Origin: Bartonella tamiae Th239
GTDB taxonomy: Bacteria > Pseudomonadota > Alphaproteobacteria > Rhizobiales > Rhizobiaceae
Assembly: GCF_000278275.1 (NCBI RefSeq)
Contig: NZ_JH725147.1
Location: forward strand, 1,867,063-1,931,062
Direction of reading: 5' to 3'
DNA length: 64,000 bases
The first letter of the stretch is position 1. Each line of letters begins with the position of its first letter. The position numbers were made by a program, and so were the translations under genes. Under the pieces are notes generated by a model. That model saw only the letters and a program-made list of their open reading frames with translations. It was not told the origin of the DNA and ran no database searches. Of this stretch, positions 1 to 8,969 are shown piece by piece.

Positions 1-508
1 AGGCAAGTCACACCATTTTGCCGAAAAAACTTTGGCTGCAGCCTTAATTGCGCCCATGCGCATTGTCTGCATTCGTGAAGTGCAAAAATCCATTCGTGAA
101 TCGGTGAAAAGATTGCTGGAAGATAAGATCAAGCAATTAGGACTTGGCGCTCATTTTGATATTTTAGATCAGCAAATTCGTGGCAAAAACGGCTCGCTGA
201 TTATTTTTCAAGGCATGCAAGACCACACTGCCGAAAGCATCAAATCGCTTGAAGGATATGATATTGCATGGGTTGAAGAAGCCCAATCTCTTTCAGCGCG
301 CTCACTCAGACTTTTGCGTCCGACACTTCGTAAAGAAGGCTCAGAAATTTGGTTTACTTGGAACCCAACAAATGCGGATGATGCGGTGGACGCTTTTTGC
401 GGCAAGATAATCCCCCACCTGACGCCATAATTGTGGCGGCCAATTGGTTTGACAATCCATGGTTTCCAAAAACCTTGGAAGCTGAACGCTGTTTTGATTC
501 CAGCAGGC
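1..508 (+). pseudogene. phage terminase large subunit, broken, 5' end outside window
   Basis: ATPase part of a PBSX-type phage terminase large subunit (Terminase_3), the motor that packages DNA into heads. The reading frame enters the window open; the first residues read GKSHHFAEK, the end of a Walker A (G-K-S) loop. Walker B lies at WVEEAQ (about position 275-290) and the coupling motif at TWNP (about 358-370). The frame stops at 428-430, but coding continues one frame over as DNPPPDAIIVAANWFDNPWF, so a base is missing in the T run at 394-398. That second frame stops at TGA near 508 and the nuclease domain is absent. The next bases belong to a tail gene, so the 3' half plus the head genes appear deleted. 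Family assignment is firm; the break points are read from frame changes. Confidence 0.8.
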
Positions 509-742
509 AGCGATGATCGCAATATGGAAATTTTAGTGGAAGCCAATCGTGTTGGCCGCAATAAGTTTTCGGCAAAAGACATCATCACCTTGACAGGTAT
601 TTATCCTGATGGGCGCACAATCACACTTTCAAATGGTGTGATTACGGATGGTACAGTGGCAAAATCTGTGTCTTCATCGGCACGCATTAAATCAACCTCC
701 TATGTTTTTGCCTTTGAGGCGATGGCACGGACGGGGGTGTAA
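500..742 (+). pseudogene. phage tail structural protein, C-terminal fragment
   Basis: C-terminal portion of a phage structural protein, probably of the tail-tube (DUF3277-like) group; the assignment rests on position and on the general look of the peptide, and I cannot confirm it. Plausible coding starts near 511-524 and includes LTGIYPDGRTITLSNGVITD and ends YVFAFEAMARTGV. It directly abuts the broken terminase, so its own N-terminus and start were probably removed by the same deletion. The open frame extends back to 431, but that part is an out-of-frame reading of the terminase. It ends 3 bp before the tail chaperone gene, as expected for sheath-tube-chaperone-tape measure order in myophage tail operons. 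Confidence 0.5.
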
Positions 743-745
743 ACC

Positions 746-1281
746 ATGCTATTGGAACCCAAAGAAATTGTTATAAAAACACAAGACCAAGAAGGAAAAG
801 TCTTTGTCATATCAAAATTTCCGGCTGTACAAGGTCGTGTAATTATCGCCAAATATCCCACAAGCAATATTCCAAAAGTGGGTGACTATGCGACATCTGA
901 AGAAACAATGTTGAAACTGATGGCTTTTGTTGGTGTCAAAGATGACAATGGAAATATTTTGCCCCTTAACACAAAAGAGCTTTTGAATAATCACGTGCCT
1001 GATTGGGAAGCACTGGCGAGATTAGAATGGTCAATGATGGAGTATAATTGCTCTTTTTTCGGCAAAGGGCTGAACTCCGCTTTCTTCGAGAGTATCAGCC
1101 AGAAGGCCGTTCCGTGGATTTCACGAATATTGACCCTTTTATCGGCACAATTGTCGAAGCCGGCAAAGCAACCCTCTACGAACTCAAAACCATCTACACA
1201 CTCGAAGACGCATTTATGATGTGGGAGGTCATCCAGACCTCTCGCTTTAATGAATGGCTTGCTATTAAAAATCAAAAGTGA
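746..1281 (+). CDS. phage tail assembly chaperone, probably made by -1 frameshift
   Basis: Tail assembly chaperone-like protein just upstream of the tape measure gene, the position held by lambda G/GT-type genes. The first frame starts at ATG 746 (MLLEPKEIVIKTQDQEGK) and stays open to a stop at 1217-1219. From about 1052 the more protein-like reading is the -1 frame, which includes TLYELKTIYTLEDAFMMWEV and stops at 1279-1281, 10 bp before the tape measure ATG. The switch falls at T-TTT-TTC, a correctly phased slippery heptamer (1054-1060), giving ...NCSFF-RQRAEL... A G (zero frame, 157 aa) and GT (frameshifted, about 178 aa) pair is one reading. The other is that one T was lost, as in neighbouring prophage genes. 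I cannot decide between them from sequence. Confidence 0.6.
1054..1060 (+). other. candidate -1 frameshift slippery heptamer (T TTT TTC)
   Basis: Zero-frame codons around the site are TGC TCT TTT TTC GGC. The last T of TCT plus TTT TTC forms X-XXY-YYZ in the correct phase for tandem -1 slippage. After slipping, the next codon is CGG at 1060-1062, which joins exactly to the downstream frame. I did not identify a downstream pseudoknot. Confidence 0.45.
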
Positions 1282-1291
1282 AAACACCGCT

Positions 1292-3187
1292 ATGAATTTT
1301 CTTGAAAGAGTAAGCTGCTTATTTGAAATTGATATCAAAGAAGCAGAAGAAGCGCTAAATCAACTGGGCAAACAGTTTATAAATTTCAGCGAGACTGTTA
1401 AAGATGGTGCCATCAAGGCTGCACAAGCCGCGAAAGAGGGAGCGATAAAAGCGACACGTGCTGCAAACGGCATTGCGCAAAAAACGACACAAGCCGCTTA
1501 TAAAAATTTTCAAAGTTTAAAAACCCGTGCGCAAGAAACAGCAGGAGTTCTTGGGCGCTCTTTTATGCGCACACTCAACGCCATTAAAGAGGCTGTTTCT
1601 CAAGGAAAAAACAGCTTTATTCAGGCCTTTAAAACAGCCACAAATCAAGCCAATCCGCATGTACAAAAATTTATTGAAAAAGCAAAAAAAGGCTTTTCCA
1701 ATCTGGCTCAAAGCATCAAAGGACAAATGCAGTCAGCCTTTTCCATTCAAAACATGTTTAACAATGCGCTAGCGCGCATTGATAGTTTGGCAGATTTTGG
1801 CAAAGTCGCCCAAAAAGCACGCATAGGTGTTGAAAGTCTTGATATTTTATCAAAATCGGCACGTAGTCTTTCTGGCGATGTTGGAGCGGCGCAAAATGAC
1901 ATTCAATCATTTGCTGATAGTGTAAGCTCAGCCTTAGCTGATAAAGGCAGCCAAGCAGCTGCTATTTTTAAAGATCTTGGCAAATCACTGACAGATTCTA
2001 ACGGTGACATTGAAGATACAGCTGTTTTGATTGAAAAACTAGCTGATAAAATGGGCACGCTGAACAAGGTTGAGCAAGAAACAACACTCAAAAATCTTGG
2101 CATTCGCGATCCGGGGATGCGCAGCTATATCCAATCTGATGCTGAAACGCGCAAAGGTCTTGGCGAAACGCATAAAAAAAATGGCGCGGTCACTACACAA
2201 CAGGTTGATGTAGCAATCAAAGCACAAAAAGCTATGAATGAGCTTAATGATGCATTTCAAGGTGTGTCGAATGAATTAACAACTGCAGTAGCCCCTGCCC
2301 TAAGCTTTGTCTCCAATAAATTAAAGGAATTTATTGTTTTTGCCAAAGAGAATAAGCCTGTCATGGTTGGTGTTTTTGCCGCTCTTGCCCTTGGTGCTGG
2401 CACTTATGCCATGGCTATGGCCAGCGCTGCTCTGGCTACCATTGTTGCAGCTGCCCCCTTTTTAGCCATCGTCGCCGTGGTGACCGCCCTTGGGCTTGCC
2501 ATCTATGATGTAACCAAATTTTTGCGCGGACAACCCTCAGTATTGGGGGATCTGGCCAAAAAATATCCCGCTCTTGGCAAAGCAATTGAAATTATTGGAG
2601 ATGCTTGGGAGGCGGTAAAAACACGCATTCAACCTGTGATTGATCTTATCAAATCAATCGGAAAAATGATTATCTCAATCTTTTCAGGTGATATGGAAGG
2701 TGCAAAAGAAGCTGCTTTTGAAGCCTTGAATGCGATAAAACAATATTTTCAAAATGCCTGGGATGATATTAAAAATGTTGTTAGTACTATTGTTAACTGG
2801 GTGAAAAAGAAATTATGGGAATTATTGCCCAATTGGGCAAAACGCTGGCTTGGTGGTGAGGGAGAAGAAAAACGCGCCGAAGTCGAAGCACAATCAAGCG
2901 GTGATGATGATCTTCGCCCCCCTGATGAGAGTGTTGCGACAGCGCAAATCCATTTGGAAACAACGAATACCCATGCAGTACCTGAAAATGCAGCTGAAAT
3001 AGCCAAAGCGCAAAAATATGAAGACAATAAACAGACCAATGTCACCGTCGGACCAACAACGGTGACCGTCCATACAAATGAAACCGCTAAAGAACTTGAA
3101 AATATTGCTAAAAAAACAACAAATAAAGCTTTTAAACAAAGTTCATCGATCTCATCTTCTGGCTTTGATGATAGTAGACAAAATTAA
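1292..3187 (+). CDS. phage tail tape measure protein
   Basis: Tail length ruler and DNA-ejection protein, 631 aa from ATG 1292. The longer open frame from 1250 overlaps the chaperone C-terminus and is unlikely to be translated. The first 170 residues are Ala/Lys/Gln-rich with repeated KEGAIKATRAA-type heptads, predicted coiled coil. A hydrophobic stretch at about residues 360-410 (GVFAALALGAGTYAMAMASA and the following Ala/Val-rich part) fits the membrane-inserting segment typical of tape measure proteins. The C-terminal third is amphipathic and ends in a charged Ser/Thr/Asn-rich tail. At 631 aa it implies a short tail. It is one of the few tail genes here with an unbroken frame. Its 3' end overlaps by 4 bp the convergent reverse-strand gene that follows, so the original neighbour downstream has been replaced. 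Confidence 0.85.
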   Translation: MNFLERVSCLFEIDIKEAEEALNQLGKQFINFSETVKDGAIKAAQAAKEGAIKATRAANGIAQKTTQAAYKNFQSLKTRAQETAGVLGRSFMRTLNAIKEAVSQGKNSFIQAFKTATNQANPHVQKFIEKAKKGFSNLAQSIKGQMQSAFSIQNMFNNALARIDSLADFGKVAQKARIGVESLDILSKSARSLSGDVGAAQNDIQSFADSVSSALADKGSQAAAIFKDLGKSLTDSNGDIEDTAVLIEKLADKMGTLNKVEQETTLKNLGIRDPGMRSYIQSDAETRKGLGETHKKNGAVTTQQVDVAIKAQKAMNELNDAFQGVSNELTTAVAPALSFVSNKLKEFIVFAKENKPVMVGVFAALALGAGTYAMAMASAALATIVAAAPFLAIVAVVTALGLAIYDVTKFLRGQPSVLGDLAKKYPALGKAIEIIGDAWEAVKTRIQPVIDLIKSIGKMIISIFSGDMEGAKEAAFEALNAIKQYFQNAWDDIKNVVSTIVNWVKKKLWELLPNWAKRWLGGEGEEKRAEVEAQSSGDDDLRPPDESVATAQIHLETTNTHAVPENAAEIAKAQKYEDNKQTNVTVGPTTVTVHTNETAKELENIAKKTTNKAFKQSSSISSSGFDDSRQN

Positions 3188-4002
3188 GGATTAAGAAAGG
3201 GCGGTAAATTTAATTTTTCACGTGCATCTTCATAGGCTTGTTCAAATTCTGAACTATCAAACCAATTTTCAGACATAAAATCATTTAAATCACATTTGAC
3301 AGCTGTTGAAACATCAAGACAAGGTGAATTATCAGGTGCAAAGCCCGCAGCATATTTATATCCAAAAAATAGCAAATAGGGCGTGATACCATTAAAATCT
3401 TGAACCATAGAACTTATATCCTCCCCCGCTAAAAAAGCACGCGCAATCTTTTGAGCTATTGGAAAGGCAGCTTTTATAACTTCAGAACGTACAATACAAT
3501 CCTTAAACGTCGGCAGTAAATCATCTACAGCGCCACCATAGCAAATGAGCCGTATTTCTTCACCAACATCATAATCTGCTAAAACATCCTCCATATCATC
3601 ACGCAGCAACGCCTCACTATCTCCATGACGAAAATTAGACGTATCAAACACAATCGTCAATCCAGAATAAGGTGTTTTTTGAATTGATGCAATTTTACCA
3701 TCAACTGCGATAATTTTATTTTTATAAGTACGTTCAGCCTTTAACACATTGCTATCAAATTCATCAGCAACCGTCTGTGCGACAGCACGTAATTCCACAC
3801 GTTTTAAATCTGGAAAAATATAATAAATATCATCATCACCGCGGGCATATTTAATAGCAAGCCCAGTTGTAAGAATCGTGATAAATTTTTCCTCTTTTTC
3901 TTCTAAAGGCATTTGTGCTTTTGCATGATAAATCCATGACAATGAAAGCACCATAAAGACAAACAGCGACAAAACTGATTTTGATAAAATTGGGATGGTC
4001 AA
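3184..4002 (-). CDS. secreted protein with OB-fold (tRNA_anti-like) segment, phage cargo
   Basis: Protein of 272 aa on the strand opposite to the tail operon. The N-terminus has a hydrophobic segment (SVLSLFVFMVLSLSWIYHAKA) that looks like a signal peptide with cleavage after AKA. Residues about 90-170 (YKNKIIAVDGKIASIQ ... IRLICYGGAVDDLLPTFKDC) resemble the tRNA_anti-like OB-fold of small exported proteins; this is by eye. The remainder is acidic with paired cysteines near the end (SPCLDVSTAVKCDLNDF). No catalytic motif is evident. Its placement, antisense between tape measure and baseplate genes, is typical of a moron or lysogenic-conversion gene expressed from its own promoter. Function is unknown; a periplasmic role, for example exclusion of other phages, is only a guess. 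Confidence 0.6.
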   Translation of the reverse strand: MTIPILSKSVLSLFVFMVLSLSWIYHAKAQMPLEEKEEKFITILTTGLAIKYARGDDDIYYIFPDLKRVELRAVAQTVADEFDSNVLKAERTYKNKIIAVDGKIASIQKTPYSGLTIVFDTSNFRHGDSEALLRDDMEDVLADYDVGEEIRLICYGGAVDDLLPTFKDCIVRSEVIKAAFPIAQKIARAFLAGEDISSMVQDFNGITPYLLFFGYKYAAGFAPDNSPCLDVSTAVKCDLNDFMSENWFDSSEFEQAYEDAREKLNLPPFLNP

Positions 4003-4208
4003 ATGTATCTTACTGAATGATAAATCAGGGTGTGCTTTTTATATCATAAACCTCTCCTTCGTTTTTAATAGCTCATCTTGCCATTTTAAGACACTATTGA
4101 GCCAATGCAAATTTCCTTAAATACAATGATGAAAAGCAATCATTTTCTGTGTGTTTTAATAACGGCATCTGCGTTCATAAAAATGGACTCCTCAAACACG
4201 TTTTTAAT

Positions 4209-4878
4209 TTAAATATTCATTATTAACACATGGCATACTGCAAAGCGTGTTTCTTCTTCCAAATCATCCATAATGCGTTTCAATTTATCTGAGCGGTCAT
4301 CATAGTGAGATACATTATAAGGTTTGGCTTGATAATTGCCTTTATGCAAAAGATAAATCATTGTATAAAAATAAGCACTCATACTGTGCTTGGTAAATTC
4401 AACCTTGCGTTTTTCATCAAGCGAAAGAATAAGGCGATGCGCATTTATTCCACAATTTTGAACTCCACTCCATAAATTATTAACACCAAAATCATTATCA
4501 TAAAAACTTACCCCCTTAACAAAAGCAAAAAGCCGCCCATAACGTGTTTTATTATAAAAATTGCAAGAAGGAAGTTTAAGTTGATGCGTGAAGGTTACAG
4601 CTTTTTTGAAACGTCATCAACCGCAATAAAAAAGGCGTCAGTATCTGCTTTTTCCATTGGATCACAACTTTTTATCACTTCAAAAAACTGCCGTGTCTTG
4701 TAGAATCTGTGAAGGTGTCGTGGCTTCTTGCACGACAATATTTATTTGCCCACGTCGAAAAACACCATAGCAAAATGTAACAAAACCACCAATGATCCCT
4801 AGAAAAGCACCAAAATAATTATCATAAACGTTGAAAAACCTTAATTTTGCAACGTTAACGCAAAACGGTAATTTTACT
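4209..4878 (-). pseudogene. membrane-anchored protein of unknown function, frameshifted
   Basis: Reverse-strand coding can be followed through two frame changes. An N-terminal part with a transmembrane stretch (NYFGAFLGIIGGFVTFCYGV, just after 4830) runs to about 4690. A middle part, SCDPMEKADTDAFFIAVDDV, follows to about 4608. A 3' part, with SAYFYTMIYLLHKGNYQAKP and ending CHVLIMNI, stops at 4209-4211. The second break sits at a T run (4602-4607); adding one T joins the frames. No start codon is clear upstream. It lies head-to-tail with the OB-fold gene on the same strand, so both may have arrived as one cargo insertion. I do not recognise the family. Confidence 0.5.
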
Positions 4879-4946
4879 GCCTAAACGCAAAATAACATTT
4901 CCTTATTTTATTAAAATCCACCTTTCCTTTATAAGAGGACATCACC

Positions 4947-5519
4947 ATGCCCACCTCCCTTGCACGGCTTGAAGAAGCGGCTTTGAATTTACGCGGCCCC
5001 TCTTCTGCCGCTGATCGTGTTTTTATTATGGAAGCCAATTCTTATGAGCAATCATTTCCTGATGCACGCCCTTTAAATTTACGTGTTGATGATAAAGCCC
5101 GCATGGCACAACACCCTTTAGAAGACGGTTCAACCATAACGGATCATTTCGTGATTGAGCCAATTTCCATTTAATTGTCTTTGATTTTCATCGCAGGTTA
5201 TCGTGATACGCATGCTCGTATCAAAGCGGCTTATGAAGAGGCACGTCTTTTAACCATTCAAACCAAAACAAGCACCTATCCCAACATGGTGATAACGGCA
5301 CTGCCGCATGAAGAAACCACTGATTATTGGGATGTCATCCTTGTCAATCTCAAGCTTGAAGAAGCCCGCTTCATTCAACCTCAAAAGGGCACATTAAGCA
5401 TTCAAGATGTGTTAAATAGTGCGGATGCCTCAACACTTAATCGCGGATCACAGCAGTCCATCTTGAGCACTATCAACGAAGTCGCACGTGTTGTCGACTA
5501 TTTTAAAACCTATCGTTAG
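4947..5519 (+). pseudogene. phage tail/baseplate protein, in-frame nonsense codon
   Basis: A 190-codon frame interrupted by TAA at 5172-5174 between ...FVIEPISI and LSLIFIAGYRDTHARI. Both halves are in the same frame and together read as one tail protein. The N-terminal half is a binding-like domain (RPLNLRVDDKARMAQHPLED); the C-terminal half includes LLTIQTKTSTYPNMVITALP and ends in VDYFKTYR. It has the look and position of the protein that follows the tape measure in related tail operons and connects to the baseplate; I cannot give a firm family. A GAA-to-TAA change would explain the stop. The second half begins with a TTG just after the stop, so weak reinitiation is possible but unsupported. 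Confidence 0.6.
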
Positions 5520-5526
5520 GTCAATC

Positions 5527-5838
5527 ATGCGCACAATCAATCTTATTTCTGTACCCGCTCAAACCTTTTCTCTACGCCTTGATAATAAACGTTTTCGCTT
5601 ACGTATCAATGAAGGTTTGGGGACAATGCTTGCCGACATTGATGTTGACGGAACAAAAATTATCAATGCCACCCGTATACTCGCTGGTCAACCACTTATA
5701 CCTTATCAATGGTTAGAACATGGCAATTTTATTATGTTAACGGAAAAAGGCGATCTCCCAGATTGGCATCTATTTAATAAAGATCAAACACTTATTTATC
5801 TTACAAAAGAAGAAATGGCAGATTTTTATCATGGATAA
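5527..5838 (+). CDS. small phage baseplate-region protein (DUF6983-like)
   Basis: A 103-aa intact protein beginning MRTINLISVPAQTFSLRLDN. It is probably a beta-rich baseplate component; related short proteins sit between the tape-measure-adjacent protein and the hub protein in similar tail operons. The ATG at 5527 is preferred over the upstream start of the same open frame (5488), which lies inside the previous gene. The 3' end overlaps the next gene by 8 bp, a normal translational coupling arrangement. No enzymatic motif is visible, and the family name is given from memory of gene order. Confidence 0.6.
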   Translation: MRTINLISVPAQTFSLRLDNKRFRLRINEGLGTMLADIDVDGTKIINATRILAGQPLIPYQWLEHGNFIMLTEKGDLPDWHLFNKDQTLIYLTKEEMADFYHG

Positions 5839-6656
5839 ATTAGATTTTCGCCGTTTGCGTGTTTCTATTGAAGTTGACGGGGTGATGCAAAATTTTGAAG
5901 GAATGCATATCAATGTTTCTGGCGAAAAAACTGCCAATGCAACAGAAAATTCCTGCACGATAGAAATATTTAATCTGGCACGTGACACACGCAATTATCT
6001 TCTAACCGAAACAAGCCCTTTTAATCAAAATCGAACACGCAAACGCGTTATTGTTGAAGCTGGTCGTGAATCAAGTGGTTTAACGCAAGTTTTTATGGGC
6101 GATATTACTGCTGCAACGCCCTCCCAACCACCCGATATTGGGTTAAAACTGGAAGCACGCACGGGCTCTTACATCAAAGGCAATTTGGTTGCCCGTTCTG
6201 GCGAGCCACAACAGCTTTTGTCCGAAATTTCTAAAATTATTTCTGATGATGCGGAGGTCAGTTTAGAGTTTGAGGCAACAGATCGAAAAATTTCCAATTA
6301 TGCTTTTACTGGTGGCGCATTAAAACAAGTCAACGAACTTGCTGAATTGGGAATGATCAACTCATTTATTGATGATGATGTGCTCGTTGTCAAAGATATG
6401 GAACAACCGCGCCTGCAACGCCGCCGTTTTTTTAAGCAAAGAAACTGGCATGATCGGTATTCCTGAAATTACCGAACAAGGCATAAATGTGCAAATGCTG
6501 TTTGATAATCAAACAGCCATTGGCGGGGCAATTGATGTTCAAAGCACTTTAAACCCTGCGCTCAATGGCGCTTATGAAATTTATAAGTTGGCATATGAAT
6601 TATCCTCACATGAAACACAATGGTATTACAGGGCAGAAGCAAAGAGGCTTTCATGA
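5831..6656 (+). pseudogene. phage baseplate hub protein, frameshifted
   Basis: Hub-like baseplate protein (gp27/gp44 type). The first frame (5831-6466) begins MDKLDFRRLRVSIEVDGVMQ and includes NFEGMHINVSGEKTANATEN. At a T7 run (6427-6433) it runs into RNWHDRYS and stops. One frame over, the expected ending continues as LSKETGMIGIPEITEQGINV and finishes ...WYYRAEAKRLS at 6654-6656. Removing one T restores a single frame of about 275 codons. The needed shift is +1 and the run gives no -1 slippery solution (a -1 slip reads TAA at once), so I treat it as a disabling insertion. The stop overlaps the ATG of the next gene. Confidence 0.7.
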
Positions 6657-7351
6657 CATATAAAAACACAAAACCTTCCATTGATCCTGCCGACAATGGT
6701 TCGCTTGAAGGTTTATTGCGCCATGCAATGAAAAAACAAGCACAAAATACTGATGGCATGATGCCTGCACGCGTCATCGATTACGATCGCAAAACAAACC
6801 GTGTTAAAATACAACCCTTGGCAAAAATCCAAGGAACAGATGGGCAAACCCTATCACGCGCGCCCATTGCTAGCATACCTGCCTATCGCTTTGGCAATAA
6901 TGGTGCGCTGATTTCCTTTCCCATTCAAAAAGGTGATCTAGGCTGGGTCATGGCTGGTGATCGTGACATCAGCTTGATTGAGCAAAGCGGCTATGACGAA
7001 CAACCACCTAATACCAATCGTTTTCACTCATTTTCAAATGGCATGTTTTTTCCAGACTCTCTTAAAGAATGGGCCATTGACGATGAAGATCTTGATAATA
7101 CAGTGATCGGTACAACTGATGGGGAGGTCAAAATTTCCTTTGGCAAAGGTGAAATGAAAATTGTTAGCGCGCAAAAAATTACCATTGAAGCGCCCAAAAC
7201 CGAAATTATCGGCGATCTTAAAGTACAAGGCCGTCTAGAAGCCCAAGGGGGCATATATGGCATGAATGGATTATCTTTTGAACGACACCGCCATGAAAAA
7301 GTAAAGGCAGGCAATGAATATTCAGGAAAACCAAACGGAGAAAGCGCATAA
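6653..7351 (+). CDS. phage baseplate assembly protein V (spike)
   Basis: Baseplate spike protein of the gpV/gp138 type, 232 aa from ATG 6653. Residues about 35-120 form the OB-fold-like N-terminal region (MMPARVIDYDRKTNRVKIQP ... FPIQKGDLGWVMAGDRDIS). Residues about 150-205 are repeats of short beta strands (GTTDGEVKISFGKGEMKIVS, KTEIIGDLKVQGRLEAQGG), expected of the beta-helical needle shaft. The end, FERHRHEKVKAGNEYSGKP, contains the H-x-H pattern often seen where a metal sits at the spike tip. The start overlaps the stop of the hub gene (TCATGA), and its stop overlaps the next start (TAATG). The frame is intact. Confidence 0.85.
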   Translation: MTYKNTKPSIDPADNGSLEGLLRHAMKKQAQNTDGMMPARVIDYDRKTNRVKIQPLAKIQGTDGQTLSRAPIASIPAYRFGNNGALISFPIQKGDLGWVMAGDRDISLIEQSGYDEQPPNTNRFHSFSNGMFFPDSLKEWAIDDEDLDNTVIGTTDGEVKISFGKGEMKIVSAQKITIEAPKTEIIGDLKVQGRLEAQGGIYGMNGLSFERHRHEKVKAGNEYSGKPNGESA

Positions 7352-7771
7352 TGACACGTTCTTTTGCCGTTGACGACCATAATGATTTAACACTTGGGGG
7401 ATTGGCAAAAAGATCTCAATAAACATGCAGATCATACCCTTAAAAACAGCCCCCAAACCCATTTAAAAAGGCTTGGACAAAATCTTCAATTCGTCGATGA
7501 TTTACAAGCAGTTTTAAACATTTGCGCCCATGCCGCCAAAGCCATTCGCCATGAAATGATCTATGCGCAAACACAAGGCTTGCCTGATTTTCAATTTATA
7601 TGGATCGGCAGTGTTAATCTTGCCGCATGGGAGGTTGCATTTCGCGCGCGTATCAAAAACATAAAAGAGGTTACTTCTTTAGAACATCTTTCTATTTGGT
7701 GTGAAGGCGACATCATGCGCTACAGCGCAACAATCAAAACAATTTATGGCACAGGAGATCTTCATGGCTGA
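7351..7771 (+). pseudogene. phage gp46-like baseplate protein, frameshifted
   Basis: Small baseplate protein between gpV and gpJ. The start at 7351 reads MTRSFAVDDHNDLTLGG and then stops after KRSQ. Deleting one G from the G5 run at 7396-7400 joins it to GDWQKDLNKHADHTL ... and gives a protein of about 139 aa ending TIYGTGDLHG. The N-terminal pattern (F-A-V-D-D-x-N-D-L-x-L-G) is the typical opening of this protein group. The shift required is +1, so it is more likely a disabling insertion than recoding. The 3' end overlaps the gpJ start by 8 bp. Confidence 0.65.
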
Positions 7772-8969
7772 TTACCGCTATCTTGTCAATAATGGCACGA
7801 TTGTGCCTGACACAGCTGAAACACTTGAAGAGGTGCGTGAAGAATTTCGCAACGCATTTGGCTCTGACCTTGATGTCTCACCTGAAACACCACAAGGCGT
7901 GCTCATCACCGCTGAAACAAAAGCACGTGATAGTGTTATTAAACAAAATGCCGCGCTTGCCAATCAAATCAACCCCAATCTTGCCGGCGGTATTTTTTTG
8001 GATAGTATATGGGCTTTAACAGGAGGAAAGCGCGTTGCTGCAACCCCTTCTATTTTACGCGCTGTCCGCCTATACGGACAGCCAGGAACATTGATTGCTT
8101 CTGGCACACAGGCACGTATTGGTCATGACGGTCCTCTTTTTGAACTTATACAGAGTGTTATGCTTGATGAAAAAGGTGAGGCTGATGGCACATTCCAAGC
8201 TTTGGAAAATGGCCCAATTAGCGTTGCACCAAAAGCACTTGATACCATTGTCACGCCAATTTTAGGCTTAGAAAATATTTCCAATCCATTGGCTGCAGAA
8301 ATCGGTCAAGCACTCAAAAGCGATCAAGAAGCACGCTTGCGACGACGCAAAACTTTGGCCTTACAAGGGGTTGCTTTACCTGAAGCCATTATTTCAGGTC
8401 TTTATGATAAAAAAAATTTAAAAGGTGTCAAATCGCTATCCTTTTTAGAAAACACCTCAAATCAGCCTTTAAAAATTGATGGCGTGACACTTGCACCTCA
8501 TTCCATTTATGCCTGTGTTGATGGTGGACGTGATGATGAAATTGCCGCCCAACTTTTGCATAAAAAAAGTCTTGGTTGTGGATGGAATGGTGCGATCACA
8601 GTTGATGTTAAAGATCCAATCGGTGGGCAAATTTACCCTGTTTCTTTTGATCGTCCTGAACGCATCAAAATTTGGGCAAAAGTCAGCCTGCGTAATACGA
8701 AGGCAAGCATTGACCCTTTCCGCATTGTACGTGATGCCATGCTTCAATATGCAAGAGGTGAATTAGAGGGCGAAGAAGGATTTCTTGTCGGTTCAAATGT
8801 TTCTTCTTTTGAACTTGCAAGTGCCATTAATGCCAAAATGCCTGCGATTTATGTCAGTAATTTGCTAATTTCGAAAGACGGTCGTACCTATACAACAGAA
8901 GAAATTCCTATTGCTATTAACCAAATTGCCTTTCTTACCGCTGGCACAATTGAGGTAATCGCTTCATGA
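7764..8969 (+). CDS. phage baseplate protein J
   Basis: Baseplate wedge protein of the gpJ/gp47 family, 401 aa, intact. It starts at ATG 7764 behind AGGAG (7753-7757); the longer open frame from 7701 overlaps the previous gene. Diagnostic features are the opening YRYLVNNGTIVPDTAETLEE, the conserved SDLDVSPETPQGVLI segment (residues about 32-50) and the long beta-rich central domain. These proteins form the wedge ring around the hub in contractile tails. It overlaps the DUF2612 gene by 4 bp (ATGA), matching the usual gpJ then tail-protein order. Confidence 0.88.
   Translation: MADYRYLVNNGTIVPDTAETLEEVREEFRNAFGSDLDVSPETPQGVLITAETKARDSVIKQNAALANQINPNLAGGIFLDSIWALTGGKRVAATPSILRAVRLYGQPGTLIASGTQARIGHDGPLFELIQSVMLDEKGEADGTFQALENGPISVAPKALDTIVTPILGLENISNPLAAEIGQALKSDQEARLRRRKTLALQGVALPEAIISGLYDKKNLKGVKSLSFLENTSNQPLKIDGVTLAPHSIYACVDGGRDDEIAAQLLHKKSLGCGWNGAITVDVKDPIGGQIYPVSFDRPERIKIWAKVSLRNTKASIDPFRIVRDAMLQYARGELEGEEGFLVGSNVSSFELASAINAKMPAIYVSNLLISKDGRTYTTEEIPIAINQIAFLTAGTIEVIAS

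Noticed and set aside
6427..6433. T7 run in the hub gene as a programmed frameshift
   Set aside because: The required shift is +1, and -1 slippage would read an immediate TAA; no recoding signal fits, so it is treated as a lesion.
7396..7400. G5 run in the gp46-like gene as a recoding site
   Set aside because: It needs a +1 shift in a short G run with no known signal, next to other lesions.
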